From positions 709,549 to 773,548 of the forward strand of contig JAYKKR010000017.1 in NCBI GenBank assembly GCA_036971615.1: a stretch of 64,000 nucleotides of DNA, read 5' to 3'. The notes under the pieces were generated by a model, which was given only the letters and a program-made list of their open reading frames with translations, had not been told where the DNA came from and did no database searches. A program made the position numbers and the translations under genes. The number at the start of each line of letters is the position of its first letter. The stretch's first letter is position 1. Positions 1 to 11,565 of this stretch are shown here, piece by piece. Source of the stretch: Amyloporia xantha (Eukaryota; Basidiomycota; Agaricomycetes; Polyporales; Adustoporiaceae).

Positions 1-2646
1 CTGTAAAGTTGCTTTAAATAAATTTGAGTGGGCCGCGCTTTGATATTTGAGATGACTGACATCAACTTTCCTCCTAGTATAGTGCTCGAAGGCTTTTTTT
101 GCAGAATAATACTGTATTTGTGCAAGTAGAAATTATCCGATGCATTTATAACTTCTATGAGAACCCTCCTGAATGCCCCGTATTAGAAGTGTCGCTTTTT
201 TCCTTCCTGCACCGTAGGACGATGCCTGTCACGTATGTTATAGAGGAGATTGCTCTTTCGAAGCCTTAGGCGCCCAGCGTTTCATGCTGCGGCCGGACGC
301 GTCTGCAGGAGAACTCGTGCTGCATTACTTATGTAGATCTGCTCATCCTCTCAGCTGCTCGCACTCGAATCTAACACAACTGAATCTGTCTACCTCCTTC
401 TTGTCCCTCTTCAACCTGCAGCATCTCAGAGCCAGCGATCTGGCACGACTCCGACAGCGTCACGTCCGAGTAGGATCTGGGCGCGATACACTGTTCCGTG
501 CTCGCGCCTTCTAAGCCGCAGCAAGGGGAAGGCCTTTAGCTCGGCGGACCATCGCTGCTAGCTCTCCAGCTTCGGTCTTCAGGTCTTCAGGGCAGACGGA
601 CATTCTAATTGCTGGATCTGTGCTGTACGGCGTGATCAATAACGGCAGACACAGAATGCTTGCAGCTCACAGGCGCAAACCGGAATTTTTCATCGTTAGA
701 ATGACCACGAACACTTCAGTTCTGGCATGCAATGCCAGTCGTCAACTTGTGAACAGATGTGGCACCCGCAACGCGCTCTGATAACGACCATGTCCTCCGT
801 GGTCACGCCCACCTCATTGTAGAGAGGTACGTCGCTTCTTCCTTTACTTCCAATATGCGCCAGATCGCTCAGCTATGTCCATTCATGCTCGCCAGCTATG
901 CAGTCTGAGCTGTTTGACGGACCTGCACCATTTTGCGTCCACAAATTCGGAAAAGAGGGACCGGATGCGACCAGAGTCTTCTATCCGGGACAGAGCTCAG
1001 TGCCCAGCGCACGGTGCTCGGTATCCGGCCCGCCTCCCCAGACCCCCTGGTGAATGGATGCTGCAGCACGATTTGACTGCGATGCACGTACGTACGCACG
1101 CGTCGCAGCGGAATCATGAACGCGAACGTGGTGCGAACATCATACGCTATCTGCTAATCCGCTTCCCCACCCTTCTCTCGACCTCTCGTGATCGCGGCAG
1201 TGGCAGTAAGGGTACGCTATGCATGCAGCAACGGGATCTGATTCGTGACGGAGAGGTGCTATCTGATGCCTCCGAGGCGACAGTTCTTGTTTTCAATGTT
1301 CGAGGATTGTGCATCTGCAGAGCGGCTAGCTGTGCTCATTGTAGTAGAAATTAGAGCGCTAGCGCCAGTGTCAGACTCCAGCCTCACAACATCCCCCCTT
1401 TCCGCTTTCCTCCATGCCAGACCCTGGGGCCCGCTTCTTGCGTTCACTGTTTTCCGCAATTTCGAGGAAGGTGAATTCACGCGATTAATCTTGCCGTGCA
1501 TATCTTCTTGTGCGCAATTTATTGGATGCAATCTGACTACCTATAGATTTTACGAAGAGAAACTTCCCCGATGTTCTGAAGTCCGTGGATAGGCTCAAGT
1601 AGAAGAAGATTGGAGGACACCGTAAACACGGGCCAAATTGCGCTGACCTGGCTTCCTCTCTCTAACAACTAACCTTGGTGTATGTGTCTCATTACCTCTC
1701 ATACTTCGCTGCTGAGATACCTTGATGTATGCAGCACTTGACGGAAGACGGTGTGCAGGTTCAACTCACGCCCGCAAGGGGTGCCGAATAGTGCGAACCA
1801 CGGAAATGGCCGGGGGCACCTGTCATAGTTGACTGAGATCCTATTTTCGCACACGCCGTCATTGAACGAGCGCGCATTGCGATAAGATTGGATACATATG
1901 GGGGACTGGTGTGCAGTTGAGCTATCATGGAAAATGGGTTCCTGTGCTATGAACTCAAGGATATGAATGCGGATGGATAAGGAATCGAAGGACGCGGTAG
2001 GACAGTGTGCTGCGAGGACATTGATATGCGCGACCCAGCGAATCCAAGTCCCGCCCACGCCGACCGACTCCACGGTTAGTTCGGCGAACAGCGAATGCCA
2101 GGCACGGTTCGCCGGACGTGTTCGCCAACCAGAATCGAGACCGACAAGATGGGTCCTTTTTGTAGGATCTCGCAACCAGCCTGGGTTTCGGTGTCGCACA
2201 ACGTGCGCGGCTCATCTTCAAGTGTGCGAAGGAAAGGATGGAACACGGGTCCATTTAGCCCAATTGAGTCCTACAGCAGGATGTACGTCCTCAGGCTCGC
2301 AATCAGACTTGGAGTCGTCATATTACGGTAAGCTTACACAAGACAGTACGATTCGCGTTTCAAATCTCATTCGTTGTACCTGGTGCTTTCCCTCCTCATA
2401 ATGGGACCTCTAACAGTCTTGTCGGCTCTGTCTGTAAGTCGCGTGGTATGTATCCATTGATTCTCTGATAAAGTTTTCATATTGGACAATGCCGGCAGGC
2501 TTTGAACCACATTGTACGGATGTCCCCGGGCCATACATATGCGACAGATGCCTACTAGATCCTTCAACCCGGACAAGTGCCGCGCACCTGCATCGTCCAG
2601 CAACTATTGATCAACCACTAAATCAGACGCAGCACTGGTGAATACG
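1..2646. other. left intergenic region without a supportable gene
   Basis: No open frame here resembles a protein family I know or can be extended across plausible introns into a longer product. The short frames overlap on both strands and have no consistent codon pattern. The one structure I can support is the dispersed repeat at 1897-2143, listed separately. The last few hundred bases should contain the promoter of the NACHT-WD40 gene that starts at 2647, but no clear TATA box was found. Confidence 0.5.
1897..2143 (+). repeat. dispersed repeat, copy 1 (partner at 60960-61150)
   Basis: This stretch matches 60960-61150 in the same orientation. Shared landmarks in order are ggggactggtgtgcagt, gagctat.atggaaaatggg, gcggatggat, gaggacattgatatgcgcga, tagttcggc, cggttcgccgga and caaccagaat. 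This copy has roughly 50 extra bases in its middle. The partner lies about 3 kb from the telomere, so this is probably an old subtelomeric or transposon-derived sequence. No coding capacity is evident. Confidence 0.8.
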
Positions 2647-5600
2647 ATGTCCAAGAAGCGCAAGGAACTCAAAGTCTCCGAGAATACCGTAGATGATTTA
2701 CTCGACACGGCTAGTCTTATTCTCGGCACCGCAAGCAATGCTCTTGCTTTCGCGCCTGTGCCTCATTTGGCCGACGCGGTCTCTTCGCTGAACGACCTGA
2801 TAGGCAGAGTAAAGGTCCGTTTCTCCGTCATCATGTATGATGCTTGCTCTCAATCCTAACTTATATAGTCGATGAGGCTAAACAAGAAGAGGGCAAAGGA
2901 CGTTGCAGATCGCATTGAGACGCTCGTAAGGTGTCTTCAAGAGATCGCGAATGGGGCGGAATCCGAGTTAAGACATGCTGGTATCACAAACTCCGGTAGC
3001 CAACCCCAGGTATCTCCGCATGTCACCAATATGATGGAGGCACTGAACAAGTAAGATTCCTTGCGTAACGTACCGAGCGCTGTCGAACTAATGTCGAGCT
3101 GTCCAGAAAACTCAATGATTTGAATCAAGTAGCGAAGGGGCTTGAGGGGAATTCCTTTGTCCTTGGCTTCATACGCAGTGATCACAACGCCGAGACGTTG
3201 AAAGACTTGAAGGAGGGGCTTGATAATGCAATAGAAGATTGCAGGGTTCGTCGCTCGCCATGACCCCTTGCGACCTTTGCTGGCACTTATGCACTTGCTT
3301 GCTTTTTGACAATCCGCTCTCAGCTCGAGGGCCAGATATACATGGAGATTGTGGTAGAGAATATGGGTCGCGATCTATCTGTACGTGAAAAATTTTGGAC
3401 TGTCCTTGCGAAAGTATCTCGGCTGATTCAAGGATTGACCAATTAGTTGCTGCGGAATGTAGCTGTCACCGAAAGTCGGTATTCTCCGCTCGTATACCTT
3501 CTTGTAGCTCATCTGTATACTCCTGCCTATAGATGATATGAAGACTCTCGAGAGCATACCGCATGCACCCGATGCAAGCTATCGATCCGCATTGAACGAG
3601 CTGAAATCTGGGCTTCTACCCGGCACTAGGACAGGCATACTCCAGGACATCGAGCGTTGGGCCCGAGCACCTTTAGATTCAGACGAACCTCCAATCTTCG
3701 TTCTCACTGGAGGGGCAGGGACGGGAAAATCGACGATCGCATCCGAAGTAGCGAAGCGTCTTGAGAAGGACAAGCTGCTCGGGGCTTCGTTCTTCTTTGT
3801 CCGTGGATCTGAGGACCTTGCTACGACCCGACTCGTGTTCTCCACCATTGCGTATCAGCTCGCTCAGAATCATCCCGAATTCTTCCCTCATATCGTTGAG
3901 GCTGCCCGAGGCTATTTGCGAGGAGGGCAGCTACAGCAGATGGAATTCACATTGAAGGAGCTTATTTTACAGCCCTTGATGAAAGGGTTTGAAAACCATG
4001 ACCCTGTCGTGATTATCATCGACGCTGTGGACGAATGCACCGAGGCTGCTCAGGACCTCGTTCCTAGGATGCTCCACCTTCTTGCTCAATATCTACCGGA
4101 CGTGCCATTTCCCCTCCGCGTTCTCATCACATCGCGACCCGAATACCACGTAGAAGATGCGCTGGAGTCACTGAGCTTCAGAAATGGTAGCAGGCGCTTC
4201 AAATTACAAGATATCCTGCCGACGGTGGCAGATGGCGACATCAAACAATACTTGAATGCCAGAATATCTGATTTGCCGAAAAGTGAAGAGGTATTCAGCT
4301 ACCGAGATGATGTTGTGGATGCACTCACAATAAAGGCGGAAGGATTGTTCATCTATGCATCAACAATTACCAAGCTGTTGCGCCAGGACAGAGAACACAT
4401 ATTCGAAATTCTCACTGCCCTTCTGACTGGCGACCCTATCCACAGGCGCCGTGATCTCGGTGAAATGGACCATCTTTACCTCATCGTGCTGCATAATGCA
4501 CTCGATGGGTACCTCGGTAACCCCCCTGATGACGAGTGCATGGATGCGATGCGAAAGGTATTAGCCTCAATCGCGTTGCTTCAGGACCAGCTCTCACCAA
4601 CCGCGCTGTGTGACTTGCTCAAATTCCCGGTCAACGATATTCGTTCCATCGTCAACCGTATGGGTGCTGTGATATTTCTAGGCAAAGATAACGGCCCAAT
4701 ACGTCCATTGCACGCTAGCTTTCCGCAATTTCTTGTTGACTCCCGACGCTGCTCTTCTCCAGAATTCCACATAGATCCTCCTGAGAATCACGCGTGTTTT
4801 GCGGCGGCTTGCCTGGATACTTTGAATCACGAACTCTGTCGAAATATTTGTCACTTGCAAAATCCCGCTACCTTCAAGAAGGATGTTGAAGATCTCCAGA
4901 CTCGGGTTGATCGCTATCTTCCATCAGATGTCCAGTATGCCTGTATCCATTGGGCCACCCACTTGTCCAACGTGGACACTCCTTCAGCGGAACTGCTGAA
5001 ACATCTCTCCACATTCACTTCAAAATGCTTGCTTTTCTGGTTCGAAGCACTTAGTTTTATGGGGAGGCTGGATGGTGCACCTAGAGCATTGCTCATTGTT
5101 CGTGACTGGTGCCAGGTCAGTGATAGATCACAAAGTACTGTCGGAACATCCTAATGTTAGTTTATTTGCAGAAGAAGGCAATGCATCCTGATGACACACA
5201 ACGGCTCATCCATGATGGCTATCGCTTCGTCTTGGAGTACTTCTATCCCATCAACAAGTGTCCTGAGCATATCTACATATCGGCGCTACCTACTGCTCCA
5301 TGCTGTCGGTTGGTCGACATCTATGGCGATTCTGCTTCTGTCCGGATGCTATCTCCCCGGGATCCTCAGTGGGGTCCCAGCGAGAGAATCATTGAAGTAG
5401 GTGAGATGGACGCAGTGCGAGCATTGACATATTCACCTAACGGTCTCTGGATCGTGGCTGGTATGCACAATGGAAGAATCCAATCATGGGATGCTGTATC
5501 CGGGGTCACCTTAAATATGATGACCGGCCACACAGGAGATGTTCGCCTGATAGGTGTATCTCCGGACAACTCGCGGATCATTTCATGCGCAGACATTAGC

Positions 5601-7231
5601 GAGACGGGTGAATTTCAGCCCTATGGACCATATGTACCGTGGTGCGCCAAAAACCTACGAATATGGAATCTAGTCACCGGTGCACTGTTGTATACTTTTC
5701 CAATCGACCCAGCCATCATTGATTTCCGAGCCCTTGGCTTCTCGTCCGACGGAGACGTCATCATGGCCGTTGTCAATAGTCCCGTGGCCGACCATTGCGG
5801 CGACAGCCAGCATGATGATCAAGTGCGCATGTGGGACACGCATACTTACAAGCCTCTGGAGGTCGTTGCAAACGGCAGAAAAGATATCGGTCGACTCATT
5901 GGAGGTTTTCCTTATCGGGGGAATTCATTTGTGACGTGTGTTGGCAATGATATACATGTCCTGGACTACGAAAGCGGGCTTCTCCAAAAAACCTTACAAA
6001 GGCCCCAAGCCATTCGAAACGAACCTAGTCGGGAGCCACACTTCGGAACATCAATACTTTCGTCACCCTCCAAGACGGCGATTCAAGGCGAATGGAGTCG
6101 GAAGCCACACACTGCAGTATTCTTCCCAGAGGGAACATCAAGAGTTTTGGCGTACAATGGCATCGACATTGTCATCTGGGACGTCGAATCGGAGCAATGC
6201 CTGCATGTTTTAAAACAGACTAATGTATGGTGTGTTGCTATCTCTCCGAGAGGCGACATGATAGCATCGGGTTCTGGTGATTTCAATCATGGTACAGTCA
6301 CGATATGGAATGCCGAAACTGGAGATCCTATCGCGGTACTTTCAGGACATACAGACCCGTTGACATCGGTTTGCTTCGCTCCCGATGGAACCCGGCTCGT
6401 TTCTGGCGATCTGGGTGGGATCATCCGCGTCTGGGACTTGAGCGATCCTGGGATGGCATCCGAGAACAAAGAGACGCTTCCGCTAGTCAATTCTAACAAC
6501 CGTCAACTTAGCATCTCAGACAGTGGGAATTTTGTGGCAATGGCTTATACGCGCCCACGGCAACAACAGTTACAACTTCGAATCTGGTCGACAGCGGACA
6601 GCCCGTTGTTCAATGTATTCCTGTCGGCGATCTCTTCCCCGAGGCGAGCACCTTGCTCTTCTCTCCCGACGACGCACGGGTCGTCGTATGTGATCGTCGT
6701 GGATGCTTTGAGATGTTTGATGTTAGAACGGGGCAGTCGGTCATGCTTACCACTGGCCCCCCACACCAGGACCAAGATGAGCAGGAGCTAGGCATCTACT
6801 CTCCGGACGGGAATCGATTTGCGACAGTGGTTCTCCAATCGGTACATATATGGAGAGCAAGCGACCTTCGGCTTGAATGGACATTGCGAGCGAAGGATTA
6901 TGTAATACAGGTGGAATTCTCTCCTGACAGCACGAGGATATGCGCGAGGAACACTCAAGGCTCGATCGATCTCTGGAATTGCTCGACGGGGCAGGCACTT
7001 TCTGACACAGAGATGGATTGGACACTGAAGACCGCCAGACCCAAACTCAAGGAAAGAGACGGATGGATATGCGATCAGTCTGGACGAAATATATGCTGGT
7101 TGACAACGTCAAGAAGACCCCATTCACGTTCAAACTCGTTGTCGATGAGTCCCTCTCGAGGTCTTTTGGCGATCATCTCTTCCATGGGGCAGCTGACCAC
7201 TTTAGATATCTCCAAGTGTCAGCCTGTTTGA
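2647..7231 (+). pseudogene. NACHT-WD40 NLR-like protein with a frameshift in the WD40 region
   Basis: Exons read by frame continuity: 2647-2814, 2869-3050, 3107-3245, 3324-3380, 3447-3474, 3533-5115 and 5172-7231, about 1,400 residues. The first ~190 residues are helical and resemble the MLKL-NTD-like adaptor domain of agaricomycete NLRs. The NACHT NTPase has Walker A GGAGTGKST near residue 251, Walker B IIIDAVDE near 350, and the following ITSRPE. From about residue 800 there are WD40 blades with repeated GH...SPD...WD signatures. STAND proteins of this design act as oligomerising sensors in fungal non-self recognition and cell death (family knowledge). At about 6596 the frame shifts: the upstream frame loses WD40 similarity while the +1 frame resumes with GQPVVQCIPVGD. 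One missing G in a G run would explain it, so this is either a recent pseudogene or a base-call error. The upstream ATG at 2647 was chosen because it leads directly into the helical domain. Confidence 0.85.
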
Positions 7232-8171
7232 CTTTCGTGTCATCACATTGGATTGTGCTGTTCATGTATGGATTTACTCGAATTGAAATCGCGGATGATA
7301 TTCGATCATGGCGGTAGTAGGCTGCCGCCGCTGCGATCTTTTCAATATTAGGTTTTCACAAGTGCACTCACCTTGACGTTGTCTATCAGATATCACACGT
7401 TCAATCACTCGTGTACAATAGTGACAGAACCTCTGTGGAAGCAAGTTGTAAGGCCTCTGAAGGGACACATACGGAGTGTGGCCAAGGTCAGCGTCTGCAG
7501 ATGGATCGACGGTAAGGGATGAGTTGACGTGCCATGCCACGTGATCGTGACGCCTATCGCGCGGAGGACGCTCTAGGACGCTCAGCTCGAGCGAGCTCCT
7601 TCCGTTCTACGGGCAGACACCAAAGAATAAGTACTTGCTGCCGTGTCTCCAAATTGTAGCATTGACGCTGGTCTGTGTTCGGGTACCTCACCGCCTCAGC
7701 CCTCCAGCCACACATCTGACGTGAAACTCCAACAGAAACGATGGGTTGTATCTCCAGTCTTCAGGCAACATCACGTACACAATGCACATTTACGCACCAT
7801 TCCTCGCTCCTGAGAGGAATGCGTTTGACCGGAGGTCATACCGTCCCTATATGGATCCCTATGAAATGCAGGCATAGATGCGTTCGTGTGTGACGTATGG
7901 GCCCTGTCTTGGATAGTCAAGGTGTTTATGTCTCCGCCTCGCAATCAGCTCATCTAAGGCATGCTCATCCGAGCAGGGCGCGATGGCCTCTCCCAAACAG
8001 TGCATCCGCCCTTGGGTATTGATAGTTGCTCGACCAAGCTATACGCTAGGCTTACATAGGTGCGAGTAGCACTGTGGTACAGGAGACTAATCATATGCTG
8101 TGTTCGCCCTCCCATCTGTCGCACGTCAGAAGCGAGTGCAAGGATGTGTCGGCATCTTTCTCAAATAATAA
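7232..8171. other. intergenic region
   Basis: This is the 3' flank of the NACHT-WD40 gene up to the foldback element. No coding frame or repeat could be supported. The sequence becomes AT-rich just before the foldback element begins. Confidence 0.5.
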
Positions 8172-8363
8172 AGGTTATCTTTCTCATTAATTAACACAAT
8201 ATTTGGGTAGCGAAGTCCATCACTTAGCACATCAAGTTAATGATAGGATTATCATGAGATTACTATGATAGTTATCATTACAGTTAACCTGTCAATAACT
8301 ATATGTTTAACTACATGATCATCAAGTGTTAAACTGAGACATAATTCAGAAAAATAAATGAAT

Positions 8364-8442
8364 TACACCAGCTGGGATTGAACCCAGGCATTACCATAAA
8401 TGGAAACTTCACACTCAACTCAACCACTACACCATAAGGGCT
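8364..8442 (-). other. tRNA-like sequence in left arm of foldback element
   Basis: This is the inverted copy of the tRNA-like sequence at 9068-9146, on the opposite strand, with the same A-box and T-arm. The two copies face each other, so transcription from either would run out towards the near end of the element. Confidence 0.6.
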
Positions 8443-9067
8443 TGTATATAGTCTTAATATTTAGTCAATATATCCTATAGTCTTACCAAGGGTGGCAATA
8501 TATCTGGACTTCAACAAATTTCGACTTTTTGACATTTTCAGCACTGCATCAGATTAAGCCAGACTAGGCTGGATCAACTTTAGGTTATCTCTGGGTTAAC
8601 TGAGCACAGATCAGTTAACCTTTTCCAAAAAGTCCATAATGCCATATGTCGCATAAATGAAAGTCGTAGAGCATTATTTGAACATTTCAGATTCTCTCTT
8701 TCAGACATCTAACGTGCTTGGTTAAGCCAGAAAATGCAAAATAGTGATTCAAACACGACGATACAGAAAACTGACCCCCTTCAAAAGGATGTTAAATGAT
8801 TTTCTGTAGACCCTATGGACTTGAAATAACATGCAGCTTGATATAGACTTTCATTTATGCGACATATGGCATTATGGACTTTTGGAAAAGTTTAACTGAT
8901 CTGTGCTCAGTTAACCCAGAGATAACCTAAAGTTGATCCAGCCTAGTCTGGCTTAATCTGATGCAGTGCTGAAAATGTCAAAAAGTCGAAATTTGTTGAA
9001 GTCCAGATATATTGCCACCCTTGGTAAGACTATAGGATATATTGACTAAATATTAAGACTATATACA

Positions 9068-9146
9068 AGCCCTTATGGTGTAGTGGTTGAGTTGAGTGTG
9101 AAGTTTCCATTTATGGTAATGCCTGGGTTCAATCCCAGCTGGTGTA
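9068..9146 (+). other. tRNA-like sequence in right arm of foldback element
   Basis: An A-box-like TGGTGTAGTGG and a B-box/T-arm CTGGGTTCAATCCCAG (perfect 5 bp stem, 7-base loop) are spaced as in a tRNA and resemble the tRNA-Glu type. The would-be acceptor strands do not pair and no clean anticodon arm forms, so it is a pseudo-tRNA. It may still act as an internal pol III promoter. Confidence 0.6.
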
Positions 9147-9610
9147 ATTCATTTATTTTTCTGAATTATGTCTCAGTTTAACACTTGATGATCATGTAGT
9201 TAAACATATAGTTATTGACAGGTTAACTGTAATGATAACTATCATAGTAATCTCATGATAATCCTATCATTAACTTGATGTGCTAAGTGATGGACTTCGC
9301 TACCCAAATATTGTGTTAATTAATGAGAAAGATAACCTTAAAAGTCTGACACCCCTGGTGTCGGAGGAGCCTACACTCGGCGAGCCTGTACGTACGTATC
9401 ACAGGTACTCTGAATGTCGAATCTAGAGCCAGCCGAGACTAATTAGAAAGATGTAGCAGGACATCTACGCGATGGGTGCTGGCACGACGTTGGGACGTAC
9501 GGGGCGTGTTGGACTCGGTCGCCAGCGGAAGCGCTGACGTTCACTTGGTGATATGCCAGGGGAATAACTTCTCATATACGCACTGAATGGGTTACAGACA
9601 CTCATTTAAG

Positions 9611-9658
9611 GCGACATTCGCCAGCGAGACATAGTCCAGCGACTGTACGCATCGGGCG
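9611..9658 (-). pseudogene. relic of the last exon of an F-box family gene
   Basis: About 48 bases resemble 10128-10175 in the last exon of the neighbouring F-box gene; both share ccagcgagacata and catcgggc, with scattered changes between. No open frame survives. The rest of 9339-9967 holds nothing else I can support. The fragment suggests the F-box array once extended further left, or that gene conversion scattered pieces of it. Confidence 0.5.
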
Positions 9659-9967
9659 CGTGCAGTAGATAGTCGGCGGTGAAAGTAGAACTGCCCCCTG
9701 CTACCCGTGGCAGGGAAAAGGAGGTGGATTGTCAGACATCGACAGACTCGACTCGCGGTGCCGCCGCGACACTCGCCTGTGCCTGATATAATTACATTTC
9801 ACGTACGTACGAGAAGCACATCCTTCCTACATCTGATATCATCATCAGCGGCTGTTTTTAGTGGGAAATCGATATTTTATACATGTCGTTGGCTACACGC
9901 ACCGCCCTCGGTGTGCCTGCCATGGTCAGGTTTAGAAGACGACAGGCGGACATTTGCCTCAGGACGC

Positions 9968-11565
9968 TCAAGCGTCTTGGCTTCGCTGCAGCTTCAGCCG
10001 GATCTGTTCCCCCTCGGCATACGGAATCGCCTGCACGGTGCGCGCTCCCGCTACATCGATAATGCACCACCATGAAACCTCCTTGTATGTGCGCTGGATG
10101 GGCTGGGGCGTTGTCCGCGCATTCAGCGCCACCTCCGCCAGCGAGACATACTCCAACGACGGCACACATCGGGCTAGTCTCGCCGGGAGTGCATGCAGGA
10201 TGCTGTGTGTTATGGGAGTAGAGCTGCCGCCCTTGGCGGGGCGCAGGACACCGGGGAAGAGTCGCTCGTCGAAGCAGATCTGGATGCAGGTCAAGCCGGA
10301 CGATGCGAACGTCTCCGGGAGCAGGTTCTGCGGGCGCCGGTTAGCTCGCGGGTGTCAACTCATGATGCATGGCGCTGCGACAGCCAGCAGCTATGGAAGA
10401 GAACGCCACTCACCAACCATGTCGGCGCGCCACGCGTGTTGCTGTTGTCAACCGAGCGGTCGCTCGTGATGACGAGCTCCAGGCTGCGCAGCCCGGGCGC
10501 CGCCGCGGCGAACGCCGTCCAAAACGCCTCCGCCTTGTCGATATAGGGGGCAGCCTCTGTCCAGTAGTGCATCTCGAACACGAGCACGGCCACGACGGGC
10601 GCGAGGATGCGGACCGTCGGCGCGATGAAGTTGGCGCCCGCGGTCAGGGGGATGAGGTCCGTCGCCTCGAACAAGTGCGCGTGCGTCGTCAAGGCCGTGA
10701 AATCTCGCGCGGGGCCGCATGCGCGCTGCAGGGTAGGCCAGGTCCGCGCGTCGCCCTCGGCACGCGCGTGCTGCCCGGCGAGCAGGAGCTCCGTGATGTT
10801 GGGGAAGAGCCGCGTGTAGACCTCCATCGGGAGCGCGTTGTCGCGGATCTCGAGCGCGGTGACGGCGGGCCAGCAGCCCATGGGGTTGAGGTCCATCATG
10901 GGCCAGTCGGCGAAGGGCGGGAGGAAGTCGTAGCCGAAGTGGTGGAGCACGACACGCCGGATGCTGGGCAGCGTGTGGATGCTCTCGAGGATCGCGCGGG
11001 AGCCATCCATGGTCGGCGGTGGGAGGGTCGGGATGACTGACAGTTCTAGAGTGTGAGGGGCGCTGCGGAGATGGTACAGTATCCTTGATGCCTGGGCGCC
11101 GACTTCGGACAGCGCGAGAGATGACAAGTGCGGGAGGGCGGACACCGCCTCGTCGATACGGTCGTCGGCGAGTGAGAGACGCTTTACGCACGGGAGGCTG
11201 AGCGTCGTGAGATTGACGGCTTGCCGGAGGAGCTCGGTGAGCGGGCGCGCCAGGGTCGCGTCGCAGTCGTCGTCCCAGAGAACGATGGGGGAGTGGGGGA
11301 TGCGCGGTTTTTGTCTCACCAGTGCGATGAGAGATATCTTCAGCGTCCGCAGTCTCAAGGGACGGCTGGGGTCAGCGAGCATGTACTTGCACATGGCAGC
11401 TACGTTGTCGGGCCCGGGGCTCCCAAATTGCACTGTCGAGTGCGCGTGATCCAGCGCGAGAGCGTTGATCTGCCGCGATGTCTTCGACAGGGTCAAAGCC
11501 TCCCGAGGAGAGAGGAGGGAGATGATACCCGTCAAAACATCGTCGTTCAGATCGAGTAGATGCAT
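9968..11565 (-). CDS. F-box-like protein, paralogue A
   Basis: Two exons, 11565-10414 and 10327-9968, joined by an 86 bp intron (GTGAGT...GCAG) in phase 0, giving about 503 residues. An ATG lies 30 bases further upstream, but 11565 (MHLLDLNDDVL) matches the starts of paralogues B-D. The N-terminus (about residues 3-45) is F-box-like: DLNDDVL, SLLSPREAL, TSRQI, ALDHAHS. The body has irregular leucine-rich strands, as in agaricomycete F-box/LRR-like proteins. The last exon carries the family motifs TCIQICFDERL and PSLEYVSLAEV. Such proteins are expected to bind Skp1 and present substrates to an SCF ubiquitin ligase; this is family inference with no known substrate. The gene is more GC-rich than its paralogues, so long spurious frames occur on both strands. 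Confidence 0.85.

Larger units (their letters stand above)
8172..9338. mobile_element. 1.17 kb foldback (giant inverted-repeat) element
   Basis: The left arm 8172-8665 and right arm 8846-9338 are reverse complements of about 494 bp with only a base substitution and a 1-base indel, separated by a 180 bp unique loop. The outer ends are AGGTTATC and GATAACCT, and both are flanked by TAA, which fits a 3 bp target-site duplication. Nothing inside encodes a protein, so it is non-autonomous. Each arm carries a tRNA-like sequence with pol III-type A and B boxes. The element could be a foldback/MITE-type DNA transposon, or two copies of a tRNA-derived SINE-like unit joined head to head. The near-identity of the arms points to recent formation or ongoing arm-to-arm conversion. 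Confidence 0.85.

Noticed and set aside
6600..6791. Continuation of the upstream WD40 frame to 6791
   Set aside because: After 6597 this frame loses WD40 features, while the +1 frame shows SPDD, WRA and further blades to 7231.
9068..9146. Functional tRNA gene
   Set aside because: T-arm and A box are good, but acceptor strands do not pair and no anticodon stem is convincing; the sequence is part of a repeated element.
10369..11191. Long open frames on both strands overlapping F-box A (plus 223 codons, minus 247 codons)
   Set aside because: They are GC-rich shadows of the F-box A coding frame, with Arg/Pro/Ala-rich translations and no family resemblance.
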